Shown: positions 52,123-61,074 of the stretch, piece by piece
How positions within the stretch are numbered: position 1 is the stretch's first letter
Layout of the letters: each line of letters opens with the position of its first letter
NCBI GenBank assembly: GCA_020634975.1
Contig: JACKAQ010000001.1
Span: forward strand, 744,001-808,000
DNA: 64,000 nt
Direction: 5' to 3'
Origin: JACKAQ01 sp020634975 [NCBI: Calditrichia bacterium]
Lineage (GTDB): Bacteria > Calditrichota > Calditrichia > RBG-13-44-9
The notes under the pieces: model-generated
Told to the model about the DNA's origin: nothing
Databases searched by the model: none
Seen by the model: only the letters and a program-made list of their open reading frames with translations
Made by a program: the position numbers and the translations under genes

Positions 52123-52449
52123 CTATTTTTCTTTTGTGGCCTGAGCAAATTGGTGGGCAAACTGGCGAAGCATATCTGCAGCGGTTTTGTTGCGGGTGGC
52201 GCGTTCATACGTATCGGCCATGCTCATCAGGCTGTAAAAATAATGGACAGTCATGTGTTGCATGAGCATATCTTTCGTCCACAATTCGAAATTCAGGCTG
52301 CTTTTGGCATCTTTATCCCACAGGTGAATCATCATTGCCTGAACCGCTTTTTCGCCTTCAAAATCGGCGTCATCTGCGCTCCATTCAATTTGGGCGGGCA
52401 TTTTATTTTCATCCAGCGTAATTTTGAATTTGATCTCTTTTTGGCTCAT
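52123..52449 (-). CDS. gldC: GldC-like gliding/T9SS-associated protein
   Basis: The 108-residue soluble protein matches GldC in length and motifs: KEIKFKITLDENKMPAQIEWSADD, then AVQAMMIHLWDKDAKSSLNFELWTKDM and MADTYERATRNKTAADMLRQFAHQFA. GldC is an accessory protein in gliding, T9SS-bearing Bacteroidota, where its biochemical role is unclear. Its presence fits the T9SS sorting domain on the protein at 607-3030. It has its own terminator. Confidence 0.8.
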   Translation of the reverse strand: MSQKEIKFKITLDENKMPAQIEWSADDADFEGEKAVQAMMIHLWDKDAKSSLNFELWTKDMLMQHMTVHYFYSLMSMADTYERATRNKTAADMLRQFAHQFAQATKEK

Positions 52450-52529
52450 CGCTCATCTTCTTTTTGGTTCATTTTTTTGCACCCAATGTAATTCGCGAAC
52501 GGCAATGCTGCAAACGGATTTCCAATTAC

Positions 52530-52570
52530 TTCAGTGAAAGGATAAGGGATAAAGGATAAAGGAGAAAATG
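52530..52570. repeat. Dispersed repeat family 2, partial copy 3
   Basis: AAAGGATAAGGGATAAAGGATAAAGGAGAAAATGTA matches the first half of the copy at 466-583 but lacks the GGCACGGCACC part. It lies just downstream of the Ppx/GppA stop codon, in the opposite orientation to copy 2 relative to its gene. Confidence 0.5.
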
Positions 52571-52591
52571 TAATCGGCTGAAAACTGACCG

Positions 52592-54124
52592 CTAATCCCC
52601 CGCTTTTTCGATGACAATTTTGCGCTCTAACGCCCGTTCCAATGGTTCGACCAACCGGCGCGCGCCCCACAAATCCAGTTCCAGATCGCCTTTTCCGCTG
52701 ATAAAAATGTGAATTTGTTTATCCTCAATTTCCAGCGCCAATTGTTTGACCGATTGCGTTTGCCCGCGATCCAGCCCCACGGCAACCCGCAACATTGCCG
52801 CAAGAATTTGCAAAATTCGGCGTTGATTTTTGCTAAATTCCTTTATTTCGTCGCTTTTTTGCGGCTCGGATTTCCGGTGAAACCGGACGATATTGCCGAT
52901 GAGCAGTACCTCTTCATCGGTAAATCCGCGCAGTTGCGCATGCGAAATTATGTATTTCGAATGCCGGTGATACGATTTAAAATTGATGTATTGCCCGATG
53001 CTGTGCAGCAGCGCCGCATAATTGAGCAGGCTGCGTTCCGGTGTGCCAAGTCCGTGTAATTTTTGAGTTTGGTCGAATATTTCCAGCGCCATTCCGGCGA
53101 TGTGTTTTTCCCGTTGGCCGTTGCGCTCGTATTTGCGGGCGAGTTGCACCACGCTGCGGTGGCGCACATTGGCGATCGACGGAAAAATATCAATTTTGGG
53201 ATGCCGTTTCAGATAATCCAGAATCACACCTTCGCGCAGCGATGCGTCGCAAAGCGTCATCTGCTCGGCTTTGATCGATTTCAGCAATTGGGTGAGCAGC
53301 ACGCCGCCGAGGTGAATTGTGTCCGTCCGCTCGATGCCGATTGGCGAAAATTTGGTGCGATCGGCCGGTTTCAACTTCGCCAGCTTGCCGACCAGTTTGC
53401 GCAAATCTTTGGTGTGGATTACTTCCGCGTTTACGGAAATCACATTGTCCCGGCCGGTCATCCGCAACGTGGCTTCGCCGAGAGTACGGATCGTGCCGGA
53501 TGTCCCGATAATTTTTGTAAATCCTACCTTTTGGGCGCGTTTCAAAATATCGCCGGCCATCGCTTTGATGTGCCCTTCGAGAATTTTGCGAACATCTGCA
53601 TTTAACGCCCCGTCGTGGGTTACCAAATCCAGCAATCGCTGAACGCCCAGTTTTGTGCTCTCGCCCATCAGCAATTCTTTGCGATTGCCGACGGCAAATT
53701 CTACACTGCCGCCGCCGATATCGATCACCAACGCATTCTCATTTTGCAGATTGATGGCCTGCTGAACCGCCAGAAAAATCAGCTCCGATTCTTCCGAACC
53801 GGGAATAATTCGCGGCTCGATGCCAGTTTCCTGCACAATCTGATCCAGAAAACGCCCGCCGTTTTGGGCTTCGCGGGTGGCGCTGGTGGCGACGGCTAAA
53901 ATTTCATCGACATCGTGGCTGTCCGCCAGCTTCACATATTTGCGCACCGCCTGCACACCCGCTTCGAACGCGCGTTCGCTGAGTTGGTGGGTGCGAAAAA
54001 CGCCCGCGCCCAGCTTCACCATTTCTTTTTCGCGATCGATGATTTCCAGACCGCCCTGCGCGGTGGCTTCGGCGATCACCATATGGATGGAATTTGAACC
54101 GATGTCGATGGCTGCCAATTTCAT
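52592..54124 (-). CDS. Ppx/GppA exopolyphosphatase family protein
   Basis: The 510-residue product starts at MKLAAIDIGSNSIHMVIAE (ATG at 54124); the longer frame upstream has no family similarity. The ASKHA phosphate loops are present (DIGSNS; VIDIGGGSVEF; IGTSGTIRTLGE), and the C-terminal half is the HD-like domain of Ppx (ALLHSIGQYINFKSYHRHSKYII, NIVRFHRK). It removes phosphate from polyphosphate or hydrolyses pppGpp; the two activities cannot be separated by eye. Confidence 0.9.
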   Translation of the reverse strand: MKLAAIDIGSNSIHMVIAEATAQGGLEIIDREKEMVKLGAGVFRTHQLSERAFEAGVQAVRKYVKLADSHDVDEILAVATSATREAQNGGRFLDQIVQETGIEPRIIPGSEESELIFLAVQQAINLQNENALVIDIGGGSVEFAVGNRKELLMGESTKLGVQRLLDLVTHDGALNADVRKILEGHIKAMAGDILKRAQKVGFTKIIGTSGTIRTLGEATLRMTGRDNVISVNAEVIHTKDLRKLVGKLAKLKPADRTKFSPIGIERTDTIHLGGVLLTQLLKSIKAEQMTLCDASLREGVILDYLKRHPKIDIFPSIANVRHRSVVQLARKYERNGQREKHIAGMALEIFDQTQKLHGLGTPERSLLNYAALLHSIGQYINFKSYHRHSKYIISHAQLRGFTDEEVLLIGNIVRFHRKSEPQKSDEIKEFSKNQRRILQILAAMLRVAVGLDRGQTQSVKQLALEIEDKQIHIFISGKGDLELDLWGARRLVEPLERALERKIVIEKAGD

Positions 54125-54271
54125 AAACCCGTTGCTCTCCCAAGTTTTGGTCTGCGAACGATTGCAATACCGCCCGTTACCACATTCGGCAAAAAGTTGC
54201 GAATGGATAAGCTTACGCAGACGATCCGCTGGAATCAATCTTTCTGTAAAGATTCTATTCCGCGCAAACAA

Positions 54272-54296
54272 AAAAGGGCGAACAAATGTTCGCCCC
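54272..54296 (-). terminator. Intrinsic terminator of the aminotransferase gene
   Basis: GGGCGAACA at 54276-54284 and TGTTCGCCC at 54287-54295 pair around two bases (effectively a 4-base loop after end melting). A run of six T residues follows in the minus direction. Confidence 0.85.
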
Positions 54297-54323
54297 ATAA
54301 ATAATTAATTTTACGACACTTGT

Positions 54324-55469
54324 TTACTTCGCCAGCACAATTTTCAGTGCACTGAGCAACATCATCACATTTTCCGGGCGGGAGTTGTAGCCCATCAACC
54401 CGACGCGCCACACTTTGCCGCCGAGTTCGCCCAATCCTCCGGCAATCTCGATATTGAATTCTTCGAGCAGCCGGCGTTGCACATCTTTTCCGTTAACGCC
54501 ATCGGGAATTTTTACGGTCGTGAGGCTGGCGAGCCGGTTTTCCGGTGCAACGTGGCAGTGCAGTCCCATCTCTTCCAATCCGCTCCAGAATTGCTCTGCC
54601 GTTTCGCGGTGGCGTTGCCAACGGGCTTCCAACCCTTCTTCCGCAACCACGCTCAGCGCTTCGCGGAGGGCGTAATTCATGTTGATCGGCGCAGTGTGAT
54701 GGTAGGTTCGGCTGCCGCCCCAGTAGTTCATCAGCATCGTCATATCCAGATACCAGTTGGCAACCCGCGTTTTGCGATTGCGCAATTTGTTGACCGCGCG
54801 CTCGTTGAACGTCAGCGGCGCGATGCCGGGCGGGCAGTTGAGGCATTTCTGGCTGCCGCTGTATGCAGCGTCAATTTTCCAGGCATCGATAAACAGCGGC
54901 ACACCGCCGAGACTGGTGACGGTATCCGCGAGCAGCAAACAGTCGTATTGGCGACACAATTCGCCGAGCTTTTCCATCGGCTGGCGGGCGCCGGTGGAGG
55001 TTTCCGCATGAACGATGCCCATCACCGCCGGACGGTGTTCTTTCAGCGCAGCTTCAATTTCTTCGACGGAAAACACTTCGCCCCACGGTTTGTCGATGCG
55101 CACCACTTCCGCGTTGTATCGCGATGCCATGTCAATCATCCGCAGCCCAAAATAACCGTTCACCGCAACCAGCATTTTGTCGCCCGGTTCAATCAAATTG
55201 GCAATGCTGGCTTCCATTGCGGCGCTGCCGGTGCCGCTCACGGGAATGGTAAATGTGTTATCTGTCTGAAATGTGTATCGCAGCAATTCCTGCACCTCGT
55301 CCATCAGGCTCAAAAATTGCGGATCGAGATGCCCGACCTGCCGCGTGCCGATCGCCTGCAAAATACGCGGATGCGCATTGGACGGTCCCGGACCGAACAA
55401 ATATCGCGGCGTGATGTCCAGTTGTTTGGCTTTCAGCCGGTGTGTGTCGTTGATGGGTAAATTTGCCAT
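54324..55469 (-). CDS. Alanine-glyoxylate/serine-pyruvate type aminotransferase
   Basis: The 381-residue product is a fold-type I class V PLP enzyme. Landmarks are FGPGPSNAHPRIL at the N-terminus, SGTGSAAMEAS (phosphate site), Asp182 (LLADTVTSLGGVP) and the Schiff-base Lys208 in SGSQKCLNCPPG. It transfers amino groups between glyoxylate, alanine and serine. It could use glyoxylate from isocitrate lyase to make glycine (inference). The start has GGGGGA. It stands alone, with a terminator. Confidence 0.88.
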   Translation of the reverse strand: MANLPINDTHRLKAKQLDITPRYLFGPGPSNAHPRILQAIGTRQVGHLDPQFLSLMDEVQELLRYTFQTDNTFTIPVSGTGSAAMEASIANLIEPGDKMLVAVNGYFGLRMIDMASRYNAEVVRIDKPWGEVFSVEEIEAALKEHRPAVMGIVHAETSTGARQPMEKLGELCRQYDCLLLADTVTSLGGVPLFIDAWKIDAAYSGSQKCLNCPPGIAPLTFNERAVNKLRNRKTRVANWYLDMTMLMNYWGGSRTYHHTAPINMNYALREALSVVAEEGLEARWQRHRETAEQFWSGLEEMGLHCHVAPENRLASLTTVKIPDGVNGKDVQRRLLEEFNIEIAGGLGELGGKVWRVGLMGYNSRPENVMMLLSALKIVLAK

Positions 55470-55516
55470 GGTTTTTCCCCCTTCAATGCAAATTTGTCGA
55501 TATATTTTTCAAACAT

Positions 55517-55849
55517 TTATTCGGGATGAAAATAGGTAAAATCGATATACAGCCAGATGGTGCGGGAATACTGGAAAAACACCGGCACGCAAATCACTAA
55601 AATTGCTGCAACAATTGCCAGATTTGTGCCGATCGGAACGCCTTTGAACAGCAGCGTCACCCAAATTGGCGTGATCAGAAAAACGGAAAACAGCCAGTTG
55701 ATCACCATTGCGCCGGTGTAATATCCCTGCTCGCGATCAAATTTCATATCGCAATTAATGCAGTGGTCATTCATCCGAAAAATGCCGCTGAACAGCTTGC
55801 CTTTCCGGCATTTTGGGCAACGGCGGGTCAATAATCCAAAAATGTTCAT
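55517..55849 (-). CDS. DUF983 small membrane protein
   Basis: The 110-residue product has the DUF983 N-terminal zinc-like motif (CPKCRKGKLF...CINCDMKFDREQGYYTGAM), followed by two membrane helices (VINWLFSVFLITPIWVTLLF and LAIVAAILVICVPVFFQY). The function is not known. It follows the DUF2156 gene by 90 bases. Confidence 0.85.
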   Translation of the reverse strand: MNIFGLLTRRCPKCRKGKLFSGIFRMNDHCINCDMKFDREQGYYTGAMVINWLFSVFLITPIWVTLLFKGVPIGTNLAIVAAILVICVPVFFQYSRTIWLYIDFTYFHPE

Positions 55850-55939
55850 TTCGCAAACTCTGTTTTTTTATCGTTCAATTTAAGCGTATTTGGCTGGATT
55901 GAAAAAAGCTTTTTTTAGAAAAGTGAACAAATGCACGAG

Positions 55940-56878
55940 TTAGGTTTTCCGAAACGGCAGCACCAGTCGCCGCCCGGCGGCAAATGCAACCAGTTGCAAC
56001 AAACGGGTTTGCATGAACACATCTGCGAGCAAAGTAACAGGAATTTCCGGTTTTCCGCACAAAAAAACCGGTCGCCATTCCGGCAAAAATTTATTTTTGA
56101 AGCGATATAAACCGCGATAATCGTACGCAAAGCGCACCGTTTGACCGGCAAATTTTACCAATTTTGCTGTCCGGCACATTGGCGGCGCGGTGTAAAAAAA
56201 CGGCGCTTCGCCAAGGCTCCAGCGAAAATGTCCCTCATCCCGAAGTTGCTCAAAAATGGCCGCAAACAACGCTTCCATAATTCCGGCCGGTGATTTTCTG
56301 GCTTTCAAAATGAGTTCCGTGTGCCAGTTACCCGGAGCGGATGCTGTGAGCAGCACAGCGCCAAGCCATTGTTTTTGCTGCGTTTGAAACACAAAACACC
56401 GTTGCCCGGATAACAAATCGCTGCGAAATAAATAACGCAATTGTGGTTCCAACCCGTGCCGGGAGTGCACCTGCAACGCCGCGAATTTTCCGGCATTTTC
56501 GGTTGAAATTGCAACTTCGGCGGCGCTTCCCCAGCGGTTCCCCCGGCGCACCAAATCACGTAATGATCGTTTATCGAAGTGATTACCGCGCAAATTTAAC
56601 AGCGCTTCGCTGCCATTGGGCAGCGTTTGCCATTTCATTTTCGCCAAAAAATCTGCAATTTGCGGTGGGCAGCCACGCAAATATATTTTTTCGCGATGCT
56701 CAAGCTGCGTCCGGTAAAATTCGCGAAACGTTTGTCCGTCCGGTAAATTAGCGAAAAACAGCCAGCGGTAGCAGGAAAATCGCAATTGCAATTCCCGCAC
56801 ATCCGGTTGTGCAACCGGTTGCCGCAGCCAGCTCAACGGCAGTTCGTTTTCGGGGTAATTTTGGTTTAATTGTGGCAT
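55940..56878 (-). CDS. DUF2156/LPG-synthase C-terminal-domain-like acyl or aminoacyl transferase
   Basis: The 312-residue product has the double-GNAT look of DUF2156/MprF C-terminal domains, with the signature Y.RGLYRFKNKFLPEWRPVFL near the C-terminus. Earlier pieces (LNLRGNHFDKRSLRDLVRRGNRWG and WSLGEAPFF) fit as well. It lacks the MprF membrane half. In MprF this domain transfers an amino acid from tRNA to lipid; related stand-alone proteins have unknown acceptors. The start has no strong ribosome site. It follows a membrane-protein gene by 28 bases in an envelope-type operon. Confidence 0.75.
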   Translation of the reverse strand: MPQLNQNYPENELPLSWLRQPVAQPDVRELQLRFSCYRWLFFANLPDGQTFREFYRTQLEHREKIYLRGCPPQIADFLAKMKWQTLPNGSEALLNLRGNHFDKRSLRDLVRRGNRWGSAAEVAISTENAGKFAALQVHSRHGLEPQLRYLFRSDLLSGQRCFVFQTQQKQWLGAVLLTASAPGNWHTELILKARKSPAGIMEALFAAIFEQLRDEGHFRWSLGEAPFFYTAPPMCRTAKLVKFAGQTVRFAYDYRGLYRFKNKFLPEWRPVFLCGKPEIPVTLLADVFMQTRLLQLVAFAAGRRLVLPFRKT

Positions 56879-56906
56879 TTGCAGAAAAAATATGGCGGGA
56901 AACCGC

Positions 56907-57410
56907 TCACCGGATAAATGTTACCAACCAGCGGCGCAGCAAATCCAGCGCAATCGCGGCGTAGAGAAAAATTACCAGATAGCCAAACCAGCGACGAATC
57001 TGGTTGAGATCGTTTACGCCGATTTCCGGGGACAGAAAAACGTTGCCGGCGCGAAGTCCGAGCACGTTGGGGCTTTCCGGGCGGGGGAGCCAAATCTGAA
57101 TGTTGTCCGATTGCCGGAGCGCGCTCAACAGCGAGTCCGCGCTGATGTAATTTTGCCACAATTTTGGCGGAAAATGATAGCCTCTCCCCGATTCGATCAA
57201 CACGATATCGCCGCCAATTTTTTCACCGCTGATGGTCAGCGTCGGGCTCACGCCTTCCTGCTCAATTTTGGCGTCGGTCAACACCATTTGGGTTAAATTT
57301 TCAACGGAACGTTCGGGGAAAAACAGCAGATATGCCACCCATAAAAAGGTGGTGATCACAATTCCGTAAATCGTGCTTTTGTTAATATTTAGCGATGTTT
57401 TTTCTGGCAA
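56907..57410 (-). CDS. Two-helix membrane protein, unknown, TTG start
   Basis: The 167-residue protein begins at a TTG with AGGA seven bases upstream, 12 bases after the GH57 stop. One helix lies near the N-terminus (IYGIVITTFLWVAYLLFF), a soluble region of about 110 residues follows, and a second helix (WFGYLVIFLYAAIALDLLRRWL) ends it. The soluble part has LTISGEKIGGDIVLIESGRGYHFPP, possibly a small beta-domain in the periplasm. I do not recognise the family. Confidence 0.65.
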   Translation of the reverse strand: MPEKTSLNINKSTIYGIVITTFLWVAYLLFFPERSVENLTQMVLTDAKIEQEGVSPTLTISGEKIGGDIVLIESGRGYHFPPKLWQNYISADSLLSALRQSDNIQIWLPRPESPNVLGLRAGNVFLSPEIGVNDLNQIRRWFGYLVIFLYAAIALDLLRRWLVTFIR

Positions 57411-57422
57411 TATAATGTCCTG

Positions 57423-59570
57423 TTATTTGGCTATTTTGGGAATTGGCACTTCGATGAGCTGCGCAGGCGGAAACACCTCGCGATTTTTGCCGTACTGGCG
57501 CACCTGAATCTGAAATCCGAGGGTTTCACCGGGATTTATTTGTAAATCCGCAAACGAAATTGCCGCTTCAAAAACCGATTTCATGCGGAATTTTGGCTCG
57601 AGCAATTCCCTTTTGGTTTGGCGGGTGCGCGGTTCAAGCTTCTCTAAAATTCCGCGCAACGGCGAAAATAGCAGGTTGAAATTTTGGGGCATTTTTATCG
57701 ATACCAGAAATTCGTAAAACGGGTCCGGCATTTGAAAAAAATCGATGCGGAAAAAAAATTGCGTGTCATTGTATCCCACTAATAATTTGCGAATCACCCG
57801 TTGCGCACGCGGTAAATTTGCGGCATGCACATGATCGCTGTCGTAAACCGCTGCGCCGCTCCATTCCTGCACATCGTGCACTTCGCCATCAATTTTCGGT
57901 TGAATTTGCGACAGCGGATGAACCGCGGCAAACCGGTCAAAATGGGTACGTTTTATGGTTTGATACAGCGCTGCAGGCACTTCGCCACCCGCCAGTTTGT
58001 AAACATTCATCAAATGTTCGCGAAACAGCCGGTCAAATTCCATATCCTGCGATGATGCATGTTCGTCGCCATACCACCAGCACCAGTCGGAGCCTTCGGC
58101 GATGTAAATCTGCTCCCACGCCGCTGCGCTGGTTTCGCCGGAAAGCACGCCTTTGGACTCGCGCATCACCAAAAAATCGCGGGCTTCTTTTAACAATTGC
58201 CAGGCTTTCCGGTCCTCTTCCCCGGCAATCCAGATGTTAAAATTGGCGTTCAGCCGACTGCCGGGATGCAATTGCTCCAGCTTTTGGCTTTGCGGTGCGG
58301 TTGCCAAAAAATCGCTGTGGGTAAGGGTTTTCAGCAAGGGATCGGCGCTGATTTTTGCGAACAGTGATTCCAGAAAAGTGCGTCCGCCGTCGCTGTAATA
58401 TTCCCAACTGTTCTCGCCATCGCAAATGATGCTAACGAGATGATCCGGCAATTGCGCCTCGCCGGCGGTGTGGATAATTTCCTGCCGGATGGTGTGCAGG
58501 CGCTGGCAAAAATCGGTTGCCGCATCGTCCGCATCCCAGTTGCCATAAACAAAACTGATGGCGTCTGACAAATATGCATCGCGGAAAAATATTTTGATGG
58601 AATCGCCGGTTTTATCGTGCCAATGCGGTTGGTGCAACTGATGCTCCGGCGCGTTTCCAAAAGTGCTTCGAACAAAAATACTTTCGTCTGTCGCCACCCA
58701 TTTAATGCCCTGACGAGCGATTAATTTGATGGTATCCGCAGAAAGCGCGCCTTCCGGCGGGAGCAACCCGGTCGGTTTTTTGCCAAAATGTTGCTCAAAA
58801 AATGAGAGTGACATTTGAATTTGCGCCCGCGCGTCTTCCGGATGACGAAACGGCGGATCGGGCAGCTCAATTTCCTGTCCGGATGCGTTGGCAATGCCAC
58901 TGTCGATCAGCAGCGGCAATATGGGATGATAAAAAGGTGCGGCTACCAACTCGATTCGTTTTTCCAACCACGCCGCCCGATATCGCGGCACAATTTCCTG
59001 CAGTATCGTGCGTATTTCGTTAAATAACAGCGCTTTATCGCTTTCGCTAAATTGACTGCCTTTCTCGAACAATTGTTGGATTGCCGGTCGCTCCCGACTG
59101 ATCGGCCCCATCCAGCAGAGGTTATACCACACCTGCAAATCGCGAATATCCTGCACAGAAAACGCAGCCAACCTTGCGGCATCTGTGGCTTCGGTGGATC
59201 GATAGCGGTCACACAGCTCGCGGTATCGCGGATATGGATCGATCATATACGGTTCATACGCCAGGAAAAATGTGCTCAACATCTGTAATCGTTGAGAATC
59301 ATCGAGTTTTTCCGGAGAAGGTTCGCTCAAATCCCACACAAGATCGCGGGTATTGTTATGTGCGTAATCTAGAATTTGCTGTGCAAGTGACGGTAAAATG
59401 TTAAACGTTTGGCGAATTTCCGGAAATTTTTCGGCAATCAAAAGGATATCCAGATAATCCCGGGTGGCGTGAAATCGCACCCAGGGCATTTGAAAAACAC
59501 CCTGCGAATTTTTATAATACGGTTGGTGAAAATGCCACAAAAAGGCAATTTGCAACGGATGGTTTGCCAT
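57423..59570 (-). CDS. Glycoside hydrolase family 57 enzyme
   Basis: The 715-residue product carries the GH57 signatures: HFHQPYY (13-19), a nucleophile-region GLLPPEG (Glu273) and a general-acid region WVATDE (Asp295). SIICDGENSWEYY and a C-terminal beta-rich domain follow. GH57 members act on alpha-glucans (amylase, 4-alpha-glucanotransferase or branching enzyme). This subgroup, with its C-terminal domain and no signal peptide, is cytoplasmic, and its precise substrate is unknown. It sits 19 bases after a flippase gene, which points to glycan or storage-polymer metabolism. Confidence 0.9.
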   Translation of the reverse strand: MANHPLQIAFLWHFHQPYYKNSQGVFQMPWVRFHATRDYLDILLIAEKFPEIRQTFNILPSLAQQILDYAHNNTRDLVWDLSEPSPEKLDDSQRLQMLSTFFLAYEPYMIDPYPRYRELCDRYRSTEATDAARLAAFSVQDIRDLQVWYNLCWMGPISRERPAIQQLFEKGSQFSESDKALLFNEIRTILQEIVPRYRAAWLEKRIELVAAPFYHPILPLLIDSGIANASGQEIELPDPPFRHPEDARAQIQMSLSFFEQHFGKKPTGLLPPEGALSADTIKLIARQGIKWVATDESIFVRSTFGNAPEHQLHQPHWHDKTGDSIKIFFRDAYLSDAISFVYGNWDADDAATDFCQRLHTIRQEIIHTAGEAQLPDHLVSIICDGENSWEYYSDGGRTFLESLFAKISADPLLKTLTHSDFLATAPQSQKLEQLHPGSRLNANFNIWIAGEEDRKAWQLLKEARDFLVMRESKGVLSGETSAAAWEQIYIAEGSDWCWWYGDEHASSQDMEFDRLFREHLMNVYKLAGGEVPAALYQTIKRTHFDRFAAVHPLSQIQPKIDGEVHDVQEWSGAAVYDSDHVHAANLPRAQRVIRKLLVGYNDTQFFFRIDFFQMPDPFYEFLVSIKMPQNFNLLFSPLRGILEKLEPRTRQTKRELLEPKFRMKSVFEAAISFADLQINPGETLGFQIQVRQYGKNREVFPPAQLIEVPIPKIAK

Positions 59571-59589
59571 AACAATAATTTTCCGAAAG

Positions 59590-61062
59590 CTAAGATGAGC
59601 GCTGACGTTTCAAAAATCCGACAGCGAGTTGGCGTTCCCGGTGATTGAGTATTCCAAATATACAATAAAAAACGGCGACAGTCATCAACAGAATCCGCCA
59701 GCCAAATCCCGGTTGCAACAAATAAAATATCGCAAAAGCTGCGGCGATCAGCAACAGCATCCGGGAAACCCGCCCCCATTCAATTTTTAGCGGATAAATC
59801 CGGTTGGCAAACAGATAGATTGCGATCGTCATTGCCAGATAACTGAATAAAGTAGACCACGCCGCTCCCCAAAAACTGTTCAGCAACGGCAACAACCAAA
59901 GGTTCGCCAAAATATTGACAGCCGCACCGGTTCCGGTAAAAATGATCATGTATTGGGTTTTTTTGCGAATATAAAATCCGGGTGTCAGAATCACATAAAT
60001 CCCGAAAAAATAATAGGATAACAAAATGATCGGAATAATTGGCGTGCCTGCCCAATAAGCTTTTTCGCTCAAAATATAGTATTCCCCAAAAAATGGGAAC
60101 GTCAGTAAATCGCCGATAAAAAAGCTTACGACCAACGTAAACAACCCAATACTGGTCACATAATAGGTGAACACCCGCGCGTAAACATCCCGGGCATCCG
60201 GTTTGTTGGCAATTTTGAGAAAAAACGGCTGCCAGGCATTGCGAAACGCGGTTACCAGCATCAGCAAAATGGCACCGAAACGGTAATTCGCGCGATAAAC
60301 AGCAACAGCCTCTTTGCTGAGCAGCGATTTTACCAGAAAATTATCCACCAGTTCGATGGTCATAAACGCAATACCGTTGGGCAGCAGCGGCAGCCCGAAA
60401 GCCAGCAGCGATTTTGCCAATTGCCAATCAATTTTCGGGCGAAGGTAGCGAAATAACACCGGCAGCATCACCAGCAAATTAATCAGCGCAGCGCCCAAAC
60501 TGGTGTAAAAAATGCCCGGTACGCCATATTTTAAAACCACAACAAACAACACATTAAGCCCTAATTCCAGCAAAAATCGCAGGCTTTTGAACAATGTAAA
60601 TTGAATGGATTTTTCTTCTGCGCGGAGCACGTTGTACGCCAGATTCGCATAAGCATCCACCAACGGAATAATTGCAGCAATGTGAATCAATCCAACCTGT
60701 GTCGGGTCGTCCATCAGCAATGCGGCGAGCTGTTCATCCATCAGCCAGATCACTGCGCTCATCGCGGAGCAAGTGACCAACAGCATCCAGAATGTTGCGG
60801 AAAACACCGATTTACGATCCTGATTATCGAGAAAAAAATAGCGCATCATCGCGGAATCCAGTCCCAACAAATAGAAAAAATTCATGAACGCGATGAAGGT
60901 ATAAACCAGCACATAATTACTAAAATCTGATGTGGACGGGATATAATCGAAATTGGTGTAAATGGGGATCAGCAGCAACCCGGGCAATCGCTGCATGGCG
61001 GTGCTGATGGCATAAATTGCCGAATGGCGGGCGAGGTTGGAAATCTGGCGACGGAGGCTCAT
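59590..61062 (-). CDS. Polysaccharide (Wzx-like) flippase, MATE/MOP superfamily
   Basis: The 490-residue product has about 12-14 membrane helices. Conserved MOP-type pieces include the N-terminal ISNLARHSAIYAISTAMQRLPGLLLIPIYT, the LLPNGIAFMTIELVDNFLVKSLLSKEAVAVYRANYRFG segment, and a hydrophobic C-terminal half. It should flip a lipid-linked oligosaccharide across the inner membrane. AAGGA lies near the ATG. It is 12 bases after the PhnP-like gene and 19 bases before the GH57 gene. Confidence 0.85.
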   Translation of the reverse strand: MSLRRQISNLARHSAIYAISTAMQRLPGLLLIPIYTNFDYIPSTSDFSNYVLVYTFIAFMNFFYLLGLDSAMMRYFFLDNQDRKSVFSATFWMLLVTCSAMSAVIWLMDEQLAALLMDDPTQVGLIHIAAIIPLVDAYANLAYNVLRAEEKSIQFTLFKSLRFLLELGLNVLFVVVLKYGVPGIFYTSLGAALINLLVMLPVLFRYLRPKIDWQLAKSLLAFGLPLLPNGIAFMTIELVDNFLVKSLLSKEAVAVYRANYRFGAILLMLVTAFRNAWQPFFLKIANKPDARDVYARVFTYYVTSIGLFTLVVSFFIGDLLTFPFFGEYYILSEKAYWAGTPIIPIILLSYYFFGIYVILTPGFYIRKKTQYMIIFTGTGAAVNILANLWLLPLLNSFWGAAWSTLFSYLAMTIAIYLFANRIYPLKIEWGRVSRMLLLIAAAFAIFYLLQPGFGWRILLMTVAVFYCIFGILNHRERQLAVGFLKRQRSS

Positions 61063-61074
61063 TCAGTGCGATCC

